A stretch of 36,559 nt of DNA from Melioribacteraceae bacterium (GCA_024103215.1 JAGFIY010000016.1:1-36559); one strand, 5' to 3'. Counted from the stretch's first letter, positions 1 through 9,580 are shown. Numbers and translations: made by a program. Notes: a model not told the origin generated them from the letters alone.

Positions 1-272
1 GCTCGGAATGACAGATTATAAGTTGCGCAAATCACTCAACCCCATTACAACCTTCAACTTACAGCCTGCAACATTCAACTATTAATCTGAAACCTATTTG
101 AAATCTATTTGAAAAGTATTTGAAACCCATTTAGAGCCGCAGAAGAGCCGCTCTAGTCTCGATGTAGCGCCTTACACGTTACATATTAGTTATATGTACT
201 TATATAATAATTTAGCCTGGTTAGTTTTCCAGCAGGAATAAATGTGTCCAGTGATTAAGTCCAGGTGAGTTA
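1..272. repeat. Non-coding region with short tandem and dispersed repeats
   Basis: No credible gene is seen here. Positions 84-138 carry an imperfect 11-base tandem repeat, with three good units reading TATTTGAAANN at 95-105, 106-116 and 117-127 and decayed flanking units. Just after it AGAGCCGC occurs twice (133-140 and 144-151), the second forming a short hairpin AGAGC-C-GCTCT. The first bases, GCTCGGAATGA, are the reverse complement of a word that recurs upstream of the activase gene near 9465. The stretch lies downstream of the stop codon of the large secreted protein. I see no clear rho-independent terminator. Confidence 0.5.
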
Positions 273-3200
273 CTATTTCAGCAGTATCATCTTTTTCGAC
301 TGAAAACTGTCAGATCCTTTTGATACCGCTTTTGCGTACATAGTGTAAATATACACTCCCGATGCCAATCCTTCCGGCTGAATCGTAAATTCGTAATAGC
401 CTGGATTGTGTTCCCCGAAGTTAAAATAATAAACCCGTTCACCAATCGTGTTGAAGATTGATATACTCACGTCGCTCGCGACCGGTACACCGAAGCGTAT
501 AGTTGTTTCCGGGTTGAAGGGATTTGGATAATTTTGAAGCAGTTCGTACGTAAGCGGAATTTGGTTTGTCCAATGTTCCGCACCAAATTCAATATCCACA
601 TCAATTATAGCTTGTGCAACCGAACTGCTGTCGTCGGTTACCTTTATGATTAACGAATACAGAGCTTCAACTGTTTCTCTAACCGACAAAGTAAGATTGC
701 CGTTGAATACGTTGTAAGTTGTAACAAGCGTATCCGAACTTGCAATAAAATCAAATATCAGCAGCGAATCCGGTGTCTCCAAGTCAGAAACAAGATCCCA
801 GACATTTAGGATATAGCTTGTGTCACTTTTAAAAGTAATTGTCGATGGAACATTTTCGAACTCCGGCGGATCGTTAACCGGAAGTACGTTTACGATAAAT
901 TCAGCCTCCGTAGTATCGATTCCGTCCCCGACCAAAACACTTATCGACTCTTCACCGTACCAATTTTCCTCGGCTGAAAGTTTAAACGAAATATTCTCTT
1001 CAACAATTTCGAGTATTACTATGCTCTCTTCGTGAACGTTGAAAGTAAAAGTGAGTGAACCGAATTCATTATCAACATCCGTGATGAATTCTTCCCAATT
1101 TGAGATCAAGTATGTTAAGGAATCATCTTCCGGGAATGTAATTACAGGCAGTTCGTTTACAACCGGAGGATCATTCACCGGCGAAATTGTAATTGCTGTC
1201 GTATCCGAACCTGTCAATCCTTCGGGATCTTTTGCTGTAAAAGCAATCGGAATGTCGGATGCAAAATAATTGGTTAACGCGCTGATCTCAACTACGTGGG
1301 AGATCGGATCAATTATTACATAAATGCTGTCGTTCGCGATTATGAATATTCCCTCGGTATAACCGTGTTCTCCTTTCCCGAATTTGGATGATACTAATTC
1401 AACATCACTCTCAAATTTTTTGTTTAGCCATAAATCATCCTTTGAGTTTGCTTTTTCCGAACGTGTGGATTCCGGGAAATCAAAGCTCCATATCAATTGA
1501 CCGGCTTCATTATCCACGTCTGTAACATAATTGTCAAGGTCAAAAGTAAACTGATTGTCTTCGTCAAACCTAATCATCGGAAGCCCCGAAACGACCGGTG
1601 CATCATTGACCGGAAGAATTGTCACTTTGAACGTGTCAGAGACCGATACATTTCCTCCATCCGTTGCGGTTAGTATAACATTTCCCGAACCGAAAAAGTC
1701 TCTCTCGGAATCAACAATCAATGCTTTGTTATCAAGCGATGCAAATATGGAATTTGAAGTGGATGCTACCGAATAAATATGAACATCCTTTGGATCATTG
1801 TCGCCAAAGACAAGAGAGACATCGTTTAAAACTGTGTGCGGACCCGAATCTTCGTCAAACACATGATCAGCAATGTGGCTCACGATATATGGTGGATCGT
1901 TTACAGGCGCAACTGTTACGAAAATCGAGTCTTCATCTGTTTCTAGATACGGATCGGTAACTGAGAAAATCACTGCAAAAAGTCCGCTGGAATCTGCAGA
2001 TGCTTTTAATCTTGCTGTTTTTTCATTGTTGTCGATTTCAATCATTAAGTCATCCAGCCCGACTTGAAACACTATATTACCGTTATCCAAAACCGTTCGT
2101 TTAGTGGTCAGAGATTTTCCGAGCGAAAAAGCTTTCGTAACCCTTGCATCGAAAATAAGATCGGCAAGATTATCGTTTTCATCCGTTACATAATTACCGA
2201 GATTAATCGTAGTTGAATCATCTTCAGTAAAAGTTATATCCGGCATTCCAGTTAGAACCGGCGGAACGTTAACAAGTTCTTCAACTGTTACGTGAATGGT
2301 GTCAGTATCGCTTGCAGAAAAAATATCCTCGGCCTTAAATACGACTTTGAATATTCCCGTTGAATCTGTTGAGGGAGTAAATGTAGCGATCCCGGTTTCT
2401 TGATTTATTGAAACATCCAAATCTTCAACCCCGACTTTCGCCAGTGTATCCGCACTGATCACTTGAGCTGAATAAGTTATCTCAGAAAGTTGATTATCGA
2501 CATCTACCAAATAGTCATTCAAATTCACTTGAGAAGTTGTATTCTCGGTCATAACAACATCCGGAATCTCGGCAAGAACCGGCGTATCGTTAACCTGGTG
2601 TATTTTAATTTTTCGGGATAAGGAATTACTTCCGTTTTCTCCTTTATAAACTTTAAAAGAAATATTTTTCAAAACACTGTCGGGATCTGCAGAGTTTCGG
2701 TTGAAATATTTTACGCTTCTCAAAGCAGTGATATAATTTACTGCAATATCGTTCCCAATTAGCGAAAGCCAGCCGTTTGCTTCGTCATAAAAACCGAGTA
2801 TTGAGCCTTGATCTTCGAACACCAGCGAATCTTCGTCTGCAACAAGATTTTCGGTAATTCGAATCACTGCACTATCAAGAACAGTTTGACTTATATCGCT
2901 TATAAAAATTGAATCTGTCAAATCAACCGGCACTCCGTCCTCAAAATAGGAAAGCTGAGATGATTCTATAAACTGGAGAACGGGTTCAGTACTTAAAAAT
3001 GCTCCCGCTCCTAATGAACCCGAATAAACATGTCCGGTATTATCCTCAGCAAATGTTGATGTTCTGTTATCCCCTATTCCCGAATTAAGATTTATCCAGC
3101 TGACACCTTGATTTGCCGTTCTATGAACACCTGATTGAACCGTCGAAACATAAACACGGTTTCTACTGTCAGCAAACAATTGATCAACTCCCAAATCACC

Positions 3201-4787
3201 TAGGCCAAAATTGACTTGCTGCCATGATAAGCCGTCGTTACCTGACCTGTAAACTCCTGAAAATCTTGTTCCTGCATAAATATAACTTTGATCTACCGTT
3301 AACGATGTAATAGAAAACGAGTTTAAACTAGTCTGAGGCCATGTCAAACCGTTATCACTTGAAATGAAAACACCGACATCATCCGCACCGGCAATAATTT
3401 CGCCATTCATACCGACAGTAATTGAATTTACGTTTGTATTAAACAAACCCACTTGGCTCCAAGTGGCTCCGGCATTAGTCGATTTATAAATTCCGTCTGC
3501 TGCTGCAGCGTAATAATCACCATCGCTGAAAATGATGCTGTTTACTTTTGCATTTATCCCGCTGGAAGTATTAATCCACGATATTCCACCATCGGTTGTC
3601 GAATAGATTCCCTCATTGGTAGCAGCGTAAATTTTTTCAGTAAAGAGAATATCATTTATAAATTTATTTGGAAGATTCCCGCTTTTGTTGATCCAGTTTT
3701 CTCCATAATCGATGGATGAATAAACGCCGTTGTAAGTTCCTACATAAACCTCAACTTGATTCATCTCACTGTTTTCATATATAAACGATGATGTGATGTG
3801 AGAATTATGCACGCCGGTATTTACTTCATTCCAGGTAACTCCTCCGTCCGAACTACGCAGTAAACCAAAATCCATCGATGCTGTAATGAAATCATTTACA
3901 TCTAATATTAAGGCAGAATTCGGGAACTTGCTTTTGTAACCGTTAATTCTCTGCCAGCTATCGCCTTCGTTAAGTGAAACAAAAAGTCCGCCATTCTCGA
4001 AGGAATTTACCAACGCAATAAACCTTGAATTTCCTCCTGTTGAAAAATATTGAAGATCACTTACATTGTAATTTCCGAAACCGGTATTTTTTTCCTCCCA
4101 GGTTAGTCCACCATCAATCGATTTATAAATCCCTATCGATTCAGTTCCCGCGAATATCGAACCATCAGAATGAAGTACAAGCGTGTTTACAGTCTCGTTG
4201 AAAAGCACATTATTTTGCCGTACCCAGTTTTCACCGTTGTCTGTCGACCTAAAAATTCCGCCGTTTGTGGTAGCAGCAATAAGCGTTGATGTGGTATCGG
4301 AAAGAAATTTATTAACAATAAACGAAGCAAAACCACTGTTCTTTTTTGTCCAATTATTTCCTAAATCAGTACTTTTATAAACTCCTTGATTAGTTGCGGC
4401 AAAAACATTTCCTAAAGTATCCACGATAAAATCATAAACATCCGCTTCGCTAAACCCGAAACTCGAATGAAACCAAGTTGAGCCGTTATCTGTTGATTTG
4501 TAGGTCCCGTTATTCTTGGTTCCAGCTAAAAGAGTGCTTGCGTTAAGCGTTAAAATTGAATTAACCGATATTGAACCAAGTCCGGATTTTGTCCAAATTG
4601 TACCATTATTATCCGAAAAATAAATTCCCCCGTTTTCAAGCGAAACGAATATTCTTCCTCCGTTTCTTTCAAGATTATTTGCATTGGCACCGAATGGACC
4701 ATCCATCGTAAGCCAAAAGTCCTGTGCAAAAATTGGAAATGCAATGGTGAGAGATAAGAAAAGGAGAATTAAAAATTTTGTTTTCAT
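273..4787 (-). CDS. Giant T9SS-secreted protein, BNR/sortilin-like propeller plus cadherin-like repeats
   Basis: Predicted secreted or cell-surface protein of 1504 residues. An in-frame upstream extension exists, but the ATG at 4787 is preferred because it starts a clean signal peptide (MKTKFLILLF..., cleavage likely after IFAQ). The N-terminal half has many copies of S-x-D-x-G-x-x-W, the signature of sortilin/BNR beta-propeller blades. The middle has at least five spaced VNDxP motifs with intervening DED/EDD and YVTDxDN patterns, typical of cadherin-like or Ig-like surface modules. The last ~90 residues hold QNYPNPFNPETTIRF and end in KKMILLK, a type A T9SS C-terminal sorting domain. Export is therefore expected by Sec and then T9SS. 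The ligand is unknown; adhesion or extracellular binding is inference. It is monocistronic, separated from the next gene by 382 bases. Confidence 0.9.
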   Translation of the reverse strand: MKTKFLILLFLSLTIAFPIFAQDFWLTMDGPFGANANNLERNGGRIFVSLENGGIYFSDNNGTIWTKSGLGSISVNSILTLNASTLLAGTKNNGTYKSTDNGSTWFHSSFGFSEADVYDFIVDTLGNVFAATNQGVYKSTDLGNNWTKKNSGFASFIVNKFLSDTTSTLIAATTNGGIFRSTDNGENWVRQNNVLFNETVNTLVLHSDGSIFAGTESIGIYKSIDGGLTWEEKNTGFGNYNVSDLQYFSTGGNSRFIALVNSFENGGLFVSLNEGDSWQRINGYKSKFPNSALILDVNDFITASMDFGLLRSSDGGVTWNEVNTGVHNSHITSSFIYENSEMNQVEVYVGTYNGVYSSIDYGENWINKSGNLPNKFINDILFTEKIYAATNEGIYSTTDGGISWINTSSGINAKVNSIIFSDGDYYAAAADGIYKSTNAGATWSQVGLFNTNVNSITVGMNGEIIAGADDVGVFISSDNGLTWPQTSLNSFSITSLTVDQSYIYAGTRFSGVYRSGNDGLSWQQVNFGLGDLGVDQLFADSRNRVYVSTVQSGVHRTANQGVSWINLNSGIGDNRTSTFAEDNTGHVYSGSLGAGAFLSTEPVLQFIESSQLSYFEDGVPVDLTDSIFISDISQTVLDSAVIRITENLVADEDSLVFEDQGSILGFYDEANGWLSLIGNDIAVNYITALRSVKYFNRNSADPDSVLKNISFKVYKGENGSNSLSRKIKIHQVNDTPVLAEIPDVVMTENTTSQVNLNDYLVDVDNQLSEITYSAQVISADTLAKVGVEDLDVSINQETGIATFTPSTDSTGIFKVVFKAEDIFSASDTDTIHVTVEELVNVPPVLTGMPDITFTEDDSTTINLGNYVTDENDNLADLIFDARVTKAFSLGKSLTTKRTVLDNGNIVFQVGLDDLMIEIDNNEKTARLKASADSSGLFAVIFSVTDPYLETDEDSIFVTVAPVNDPPYIVSHIADHVFDEDSGPHTVLNDVSLVFGDNDPKDVHIYSVASTSNSIFASLDNKALIVDSERDFFGSGNVILTATDGGNVSVSDTFKVTILPVNDAPVVSGLPMIRFDEDNQFTFDLDNYVTDVDNEAGQLIWSFDFPESTRSEKANSKDDLWLNKKFESDVELVSSKFGKGEHGYTEGIFIIANDSIYVIIDPISHVVEISALTNYFASDIPIAFTAKDPEGLTGSDTTAITISPVNDPPVVNELPVITFPEDDSLTYLISNWEEFITDVDNEFGSLTFTFNVHEESIVILEIVEENISFKLSAEENWYGEESISVLVGDGIDTTEAEFIVNVLPVNDPPEFENVPSTITFKSDTSYILNVWDLVSDLETPDSLLIFDFIASSDTLVTTYNVFNGNLTLSVRETVEALYSLIIKVTDDSSSVAQAIIDVDIEFGAEHWTNQIPLTYELLQNYPNPFNPETTIRFGVPVASDVSISIFNTIGERVYYFNFGEHNPGYYEFTIQPEGLASGVYIYTMYAKAVSKGSDSFQSKKMILLK

Positions 4788-5169
4788 CTTAGGCTCAGCT
4801 TTGTTAAAGCAAAATTTTTCTTTCGATGAATATTTTGCGCAAATAGCAGCGGTTACCCTCAATTTTTTCTAAAAAATGTGCTGCTTTCAAATAATCACTC
4901 CGCTTTTCGCCAAAATACTATTTGAACACATTAAATGTATGAAATATAATAATATAATGAAAGATGCCTAAAGAAAAACTTTAAGAAAATACATGTTTTA
5001 GATGAAGCCAATTAAGTGAAGAACTTGAGTGAAAAAAAAGTCTAAATTTGCCAAAATGAGGCTTAGCAAAAATTAATGATGTCATTAAGTGTCCCAAAAA
5101 GTCTGGATAAAAAAATGCATAAGAGTTCCAATACTTAAAAGTTTTGATTAGGACTTAATCTCATTCCTC
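4788..5169. other. Intergenic region, no gene seen
   Basis: This AT-rich stretch of 382 bases lies between the start of the giant secreted protein gene and the end of the M24 peptidase gene, both on the minus strand. It must hold the promoter of the secreted protein gene, but no promoter elements can be picked out with confidence. No tRNA, hairpin terminator with T-tract, or conserved small open reading frame was seen. The in-frame extension of the downstream gene into 4788-4862 looks non-coding. Confidence 0.5.
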
Positions 5170-6348
5170 TTAAATAAGATAAATATCTTTCTGAGGTGTG
5201 CTGAGCCATTCGGTGCCGCTGTGTTTCACAATTACCATTTCTTCAATTGTTACGACGCCTTTATCTTCAACAGTAAGTCTTGGTTCAATAGTAAAGACCA
5301 TTCCTTCTTCGAGATTTTTGAAGGGTTTATCCGCATATTTTTCCCACTTTGGTCCGAGCAGTGCATTTCCGTCATGCGCAAATCTTCCAACTTGATGACC
5401 CAATCCGTGGGGAAATTCATCGTAACCGGCTTTAACAATAAAACTTCTTGCAATCTCATCGATCTTCCATCCGGGTATTCCGGGTTTCATCCCCTTTTTA
5501 GCTTTCTCTATAGAATCGACTATTGTTGTAAATCCGCGCATCACATCGGGCGGGGGGAAAGTTTCATTATCTTTCCTGATATAAAAAGTACGCTGCATAT
5601 CGGAACAATATCCGTTATATCGCAAACCAAAATCAATGTTGAGAATCTGCCCTTTGGAAACAATTTTATTCGTGGGTCCGTAATGTGCCTCATTTTTATT
5701 TATTCCGGTAAACACCGATGGACAAGTCGCTTCGTTCCATGCAAATCCCAAGTTTTTTTTAGCAGCCTCTGCTTTCATAAATGCTGCAATTTCTTTTTCG
5801 GTTATACCGGGTTTAATAAACTCGGATAATTTTTCAAAAATATTCTCAGTTTCGTGTATCGCAATTCTAATGTTTTCAACTTCACTTGTACTTTTTCTTT
5901 CTCTTAATGCAGAAACAATTGGTTCTGCCGGAACGATTCTATCACCTAGTCCGATTTCACCCAAATAGTTTTTTATGGTCAAAAACATACCGTAAGTTAA
6001 TCCGTCGCAAATCTCGCTCGATAAAGAATAATTGAGAGCAATTTTAGCAGGATTAATTGTCCGCATTAACTTTTGAAATGGTTGCTTAATTCCCTCGACA
6101 TAATCGATCACTTCATCGTAAGCACCGGTATCAACAATAGATTGTTTATCATACTTCCCTACAATCGCGATTGCTTCACCCAGTCGTGTTATAATAAAAG
6201 CTGAATGCCAGGTTACATCGCTTTCTGAAAGAAAATCTAAAGAAGGATCTCCGTTTATTTCACTTTCCCTTAAGAAGGTTATCCAGCAGTCTATATTAAA
6301 TTCTTTCAAAATCTCTTTTGCTTGAATTACTTTTTCCTTCACAATCAT
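5170..6348 (-). CDS. Xaa-Pro aminopeptidase/prolidase-like metallopeptidase (M24)
   Basis: Cytoplasmic 392-residue M24 peptidase that should cleave X-Pro (or X-hydroxyproline) bonds. An N-terminal creatinase-like domain (about 1-150) precedes the pita-bread catalytic domain. The five metal ligands are visible: D239 in NIDFG, D250 in CSDMQRTF, H318 in HGLGHQVG, E355 in FTIEP and E369 in VTIEE. No signal peptide is present. The start at 6348 has a GAGGT ribosome binding site that overlaps the stop of the upstream glycyl radical enzyme gene (7-base gap), so the two are probably translationally coupled. The neighbour is a predicted hydroxyproline dehydratase, so release of proline or hydroxyproline from short peptides is the likely role. 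Dipeptidase versus aminopeptidase cannot be decided from sequence alone. Confidence 0.9.
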   Translation of the reverse strand: MIVKEKVIQAKEILKEFNIDCWITFLRESEINGDPSLDFLSESDVTWHSAFIITRLGEAIAIVGKYDKQSIVDTGAYDEVIDYVEGIKQPFQKLMRTINPAKIALNYSLSSEICDGLTYGMFLTIKNYLGEIGLGDRIVPAEPIVSALRERKSTSEVENIRIAIHETENIFEKLSEFIKPGITEKEIAAFMKAEAAKKNLGFAWNEATCPSVFTGINKNEAHYGPTNKIVSKGQILNIDFGLRYNGYCSDMQRTFYIRKDNETFPPPDVMRGFTTIVDSIEKAKKGMKPGIPGWKIDEIARSFIVKAGYDEFPHGLGHQVGRFAHDGNALLGPKWEKYADKPFKNLEEGMVFTIEPRLTVEDKGVVTIEEMVIVKHSGTEWLSTPQKDIYLI

Positions 6349-6355
6349 AATGACC

Positions 6356-8713
6356 TCAAAGCAGTTGTTCGGTTCGATTAATTATTTCTTCCTGCAGATC
6401 TGATCCTAAATTGACAAAGTAATCACTGTACCCTGCGACTCTTACTATCAAATCACGGTAGTTTTCTGGATCCTCTTGAGCTTTTCTAAGAGTCTCAGCA
6501 TCAACAACATTGAATTGAATATGATGCCCGTCCATTTTAAAATACGCTTTTATAAGATGAAGAACTTTTTCTATTCCGTTTTCATCTTTCATAATTTCCG
6601 GAGTAATTTTTTGATTAAGAAGTGTTCCGCCTGTCCTAAGATGATCAATCTTTGCAGCTGATTTAACTACAGCGCTCGGACCTTTTCTATCCGCACCTTG
6701 CACCGGAGATATTCCTTCAGACAAAGGTTTGCCGGCATATCTTCCATCCGGTGTTGCACAACAAACACTTCCGAAATAAACGTGACAAGTAGTTGGCAGA
6801 AGATTGATTCGAAATTTTCCGCCTTTTGCGTTCGCTCTGCCGTCTATTGCGCTGAAATACAAATCGAAAATCTGCATTAAAATATCATCCGCATAATCAT
6901 CATCGTTTCCATACTTGGGAGTTTTGTTGATCAGAATATCTCTAAACTCTTTTTTCGAGAAGTTTGATTTTAATTCATTCATCAAATCGTTAAAGGAATA
7001 TTTCTTATTGTCAAATACATGATATTTAATTGCAGCTAGAGAATCGGTAAGTGTTCCTACACCAACACCTTGAATGTAACTTGAGTTGTATCTTGCACCT
7101 CCGCTGTTGTAATCAATTCCATTCACAATGCAGTCATCTACCAAAATTGAAAGGAACGGTGCCGGTAAAAGTTCACTCCAAAGTTTTTCTATTATCAGGT
7201 TACCTTTAATCTTGATATCTACAAAATAGTTAAGCTGTCGGCGGAATGCATTTAGTAAATCATCAAAACTTTTAAATGAATCGATTTCCCCCGATTGAAT
7301 ACCGATTTTTTTGTTTGTTCTCGGATCGGTACCGTTGTTCAAAGTGATTTCAAGAACTTTCACAAGATTGAAGTAACCCGTTAGAATATAATTTTCTTTA
7401 CCGAATGCACCGGTTTCTACGCATCCGCTTGCTCCTCCGTTTCGTGCATCAATAATCGATTTACCTTGACGAAGGAGCTCCTGTATTATTGCATCTGTAT
7501 TAAAAATCGATGGCTGCCCGAATCCCGTAGCAACAATTTTTAAAGCTCTTTTGAGAAAACTGTCGGGATTTTTTTTGCTTATCTGCACCATTGAACTTGG
7601 CTGCAGCAGGCGCATTTCCTCAATCACATCAAGGATAATATACGATAACTCGTTTACCGCATTATCACCGGCTTCATTCACGCCGCCCAAGTTGATTAAA
7701 CAGAAATCCGTGTATGTATTGCTTTCTTGTGCTGTCACTCCAACCTTCGGAGGTGCAGGCTGGTTATTAAATTTTACCCAGAAAGATTGCAGCAGCTCGT
7801 AAACTTTTTCTTCTGTTAAAAGCCCGTTTTCAATATCGCGTTTGAAAAACGGAAATAAATGTCTGTCCAATCTGCCGGGATTAAACGAATCCCATGTATT
7901 AAGTTCAGTTATCACACCGAGATGAACAAACCAATAGTATTGAAGCGCTTCCCAAAAAGTTTGAGGCGCATTTGCCGGAACCCGGGAACAAATTCCGGAC
8001 ATCGTTTCAAGTTCGTTTTTCCTTTTTATCTCGCTTTCTCTTTCTGCAAGCTGCAAAAGATATAACGAATATCTTTCCGCAAACTTAATGATTGCGATCG
8101 CTGCAATTTTCATTGCTTTAAGTTCTTCCCGTTTATCAAACGCAGAAAAATCGTTGAAGAAATCTAGATTCTTAATTGACTCATCAATATCATCAATAAA
8201 ATCGAGCATTCCTTTTCTGTAAATTTTATCATCAAGAACTGTATGACCCGGAGCCCGCTGTTCCATAAACTCGGTAAATATTCCTGCTTCGTAAGCATCC
8301 ATCCATTCTTTATCGACCTCTTTAAATATTCTATCCCTAATCGATCTTCCTTTCCAGAATGGTATAATTTCGTTTCGCTGAAATTTGTTAACCGCATCGG
8401 ATACATTGAATGAAATTTTTTCTCTTTCACTAAGAATTTTAAAATCATCCAAAGAATGAGTACAGATTTCCGGGTATGTCGGTGTTCCGGCAGGTTGAGG
8501 ACCTCGTTCGCCAACGATTAATTCCCCGCTATTAACAATCAATTCTTTGTTCATAAGAATATGCTCGAATGCCATTGCCCTGGCAACCGGCACCGAAACT
8601 CTATCAGCCTTCCCACTCTTATAAAACTCAGTCAATAATTTTGCTCTTTCAATGGAAATAAATGGTTTTGCGTTTAGGGTCTGCTCTCTTAGTTTTTTAA
8701 TTCGTTCATTCAT
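6356..8713 (-). CDS. hypD: Glycyl radical enzyme, trans-4-hydroxy-L-proline dehydratase (HypD) family
   Basis: 785-residue glycyl radical enzyme. HypD dehydrates trans-4-hydroxy-L-proline to delta1-pyrroline-5-carboxylate, which ProC can reduce to proline. Seen: the thiyl cysteine C431 and E433 in GCVETG, Y447 in LTGY, H157 in APGH, D275 in TWDSF, S331 and F337 in ESNTYTDF, T642 in PTTCH, and the radical glycine G761 in RVAGYSDYF. From memory, these line up with the HypD residues C434, E436, Y450, H160, D278, S334, F340, T645 and G765, with an almost constant offset of three. The N-terminus (LREQTLNAKPFISIERA, PTYPEICTH) also follows HypD closely. Pyruvate formate-lyase is excluded because it has a Cys-Cys pair. 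A ribosome binding site AGAGG precedes the ATG. The gene is one base from the activase gene. Confidence 0.88.
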   Translation of the reverse strand: MNERIKKLREQTLNAKPFISIERAKLLTEFYKSGKADRVSVPVARAMAFEHILMNKELIVNSGELIVGERGPQPAGTPTYPEICTHSLDDFKILSEREKISFNVSDAVNKFQRNEIIPFWKGRSIRDRIFKEVDKEWMDAYEAGIFTEFMEQRAPGHTVLDDKIYRKGMLDFIDDIDESIKNLDFFNDFSAFDKREELKAMKIAAIAIIKFAERYSLYLLQLAERESEIKRKNELETMSGICSRVPANAPQTFWEALQYYWFVHLGVITELNTWDSFNPGRLDRHLFPFFKRDIENGLLTEEKVYELLQSFWVKFNNQPAPPKVGVTAQESNTYTDFCLINLGGVNEAGDNAVNELSYIILDVIEEMRLLQPSSMVQISKKNPDSFLKRALKIVATGFGQPSIFNTDAIIQELLRQGKSIIDARNGGASGCVETGAFGKENYILTGYFNLVKVLEITLNNGTDPRTNKKIGIQSGEIDSFKSFDDLLNAFRRQLNYFVDIKIKGNLIIEKLWSELLPAPFLSILVDDCIVNGIDYNSGGARYNSSYIQGVGVGTLTDSLAAIKYHVFDNKKYSFNDLMNELKSNFSKKEFRDILINKTPKYGNDDDYADDILMQIFDLYFSAIDGRANAKGGKFRINLLPTTCHVYFGSVCCATPDGRYAGKPLSEGISPVQGADRKGPSAVVKSAAKIDHLRTGGTLLNQKITPEIMKDENGIEKVLHLIKAYFKMDGHHIQFNVVDAETLRKAQEDPENYRDLIVRVAGYSDYFVNLGSDLQEEIINRTEQLL

Positions 8714-8714
8714 C

Positions 8715-9467
8715 TCAACCTCTGAAACTTGTTTCGATTCCGAGTGAATCGAAATTTGATTTTATCTCTTCCAATTTATCTTCCGATTGAATCTCTAACT
8801 TTCCCAATCTGAGTTCTTGATCGAATCTATTATATTTTGCTTCGCCTATTTTATTGTACGGGAGAAGATCTACTTTAATAATATTCTTTAGACTCGAAAT
8901 GTACTTAACCAATTTATCAAGATTTACTTTTGTATCCGTTACATTTGGAATTAGAGGCACTCTAACAATCACTTTATTCTTATGCTCAGTCAATTTTTTA
9001 AGATTTTCGAGAATCAACTTGTTAGAGACTCCCGTGTATTTTTTATGCAGCTCATCATCTATAAGCTTTATATCGAATAGAATAATATCTGCAAGATTAA
9101 CTATCTTCTCAAATTTTTCGAAAGGAGCATATCCTGAAGTATCGATGCAAGTATGAATATTTTTCCTCTTACAATTCTTAAGCAGTTCGTAAAGAAAATC
9201 AAACTGAACTAAGGGTTCACCTCCAGAAAAAGTTGCTCCTCCTCCACTTTCATCATAGAAAATGATATCCTTTTCAATTTCTTGAATTACGTACTCAACA
9301 CTTACTTCTTTATTGGTTTCGTTTGATGAATTTACTTTTCGCAGACTTTCCGGGTTGTGACACCACCAGCAATCAAGCGGACATCCCGTTAGAAAAACTG
9401 TTGTTCTTATTCCGGGACCGTCGTGAATTGCAAACTTTTTAATATCGAAAATATTGCCTTTCATCAT
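8715..9467 (-). CDS. hypE: Radical-SAM glycyl radical enzyme activase (HypE-like)
   Basis: 250-residue activating enzyme that uses SAM and a 4Fe-4S cluster to install the glycyl radical on the adjacent dehydratase. Seen: the activase N-terminal signature DIKKFAIHDGPGIRTTVFL, the cluster motif C29-x3-C33-x2-C36 (CPLDCWWC) and the SGGEPL motif at 81-86. The reading frame runs on upstream to 9629, but that part is repeat-like non-coding sequence, and family members begin near M(M)KG-x-IFDI, so ATG 9467 (or 9464) is chosen. The ribosome binding site is weak. The protein is about as long as PflA and has no ferredoxin-like cysteine insert after the radical-SAM motif, an insert that many non-PFL activases carry. 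It is first in the operon activase-hypD-M24 peptidase. Confidence 0.87.
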   Translation of the reverse strand: MMKGNIFDIKKFAIHDGPGIRTTVFLTGCPLDCWWCHNPESLRKVNSSNETNKEVSVEYVIQEIEKDIIFYDESGGGATFSGGEPLVQFDFLYELLKNCKRKNIHTCIDTSGYAPFEKFEKIVNLADIILFDIKLIDDELHKKYTGVSNKLILENLKKLTEHKNKVIVRVPLIPNVTDTKVNLDKLVKYISSLKNIIKVDLLPYNKIGEAKYNRFDQELRLGKLEIQSEDKLEEIKSNFDSLGIETSFRG

Positions 9468-9580
9468 TCCGAGCGAAGGGTCTTTTTTTGTTGTTTTAAG
9501 ATAATAAATAAAACTATTATTGTTGAGGGGTTTGGTTGTTTGTTTCAGGTTACAAGTTAAAGGTTCAAGTTCCGGGGAAA
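9463..9580. repeat. Repeat-like words upstream of the activase gene
   Basis: The word TCATTCCGAGC, read here in the form ATCATTCCGAGCGAAG at 9463-9478, also occurs as its reverse complement at the very start of the window (1-11). Around 9545-9575 lies TTTCAGGTTACAAGTTAAAGG, which resembles the CAACTTACAGCCTGCAACATTCAAC text near 54-80. Both loci are intergenic, so these look like decayed short dispersed repeats. The first word overlaps the ATG of the activase gene. Confidence 0.4.

Noticed and set aside
5022..5045. GTCTAA on the plus strand as a third ECF promoter
   Set aside because: No GGAAT-like element exists 18 bases upstream and no plus-strand gene follows.
5221..5829. 202-codon frame opposite the M24 peptidase gene
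   Set aside because: It is antisense to a gene with complete catalytic motifs and its own peptide has no recognisable features.
6356..8713. Pyruvate formate-lyase or 4-hydroxyphenylacetate decarboxylase
   Set aside because: The active site is GCVETG rather than the Cys-Cys pair of formate-lyase, no small decarboxylase subunit is present, and the residue pattern matches HypD.
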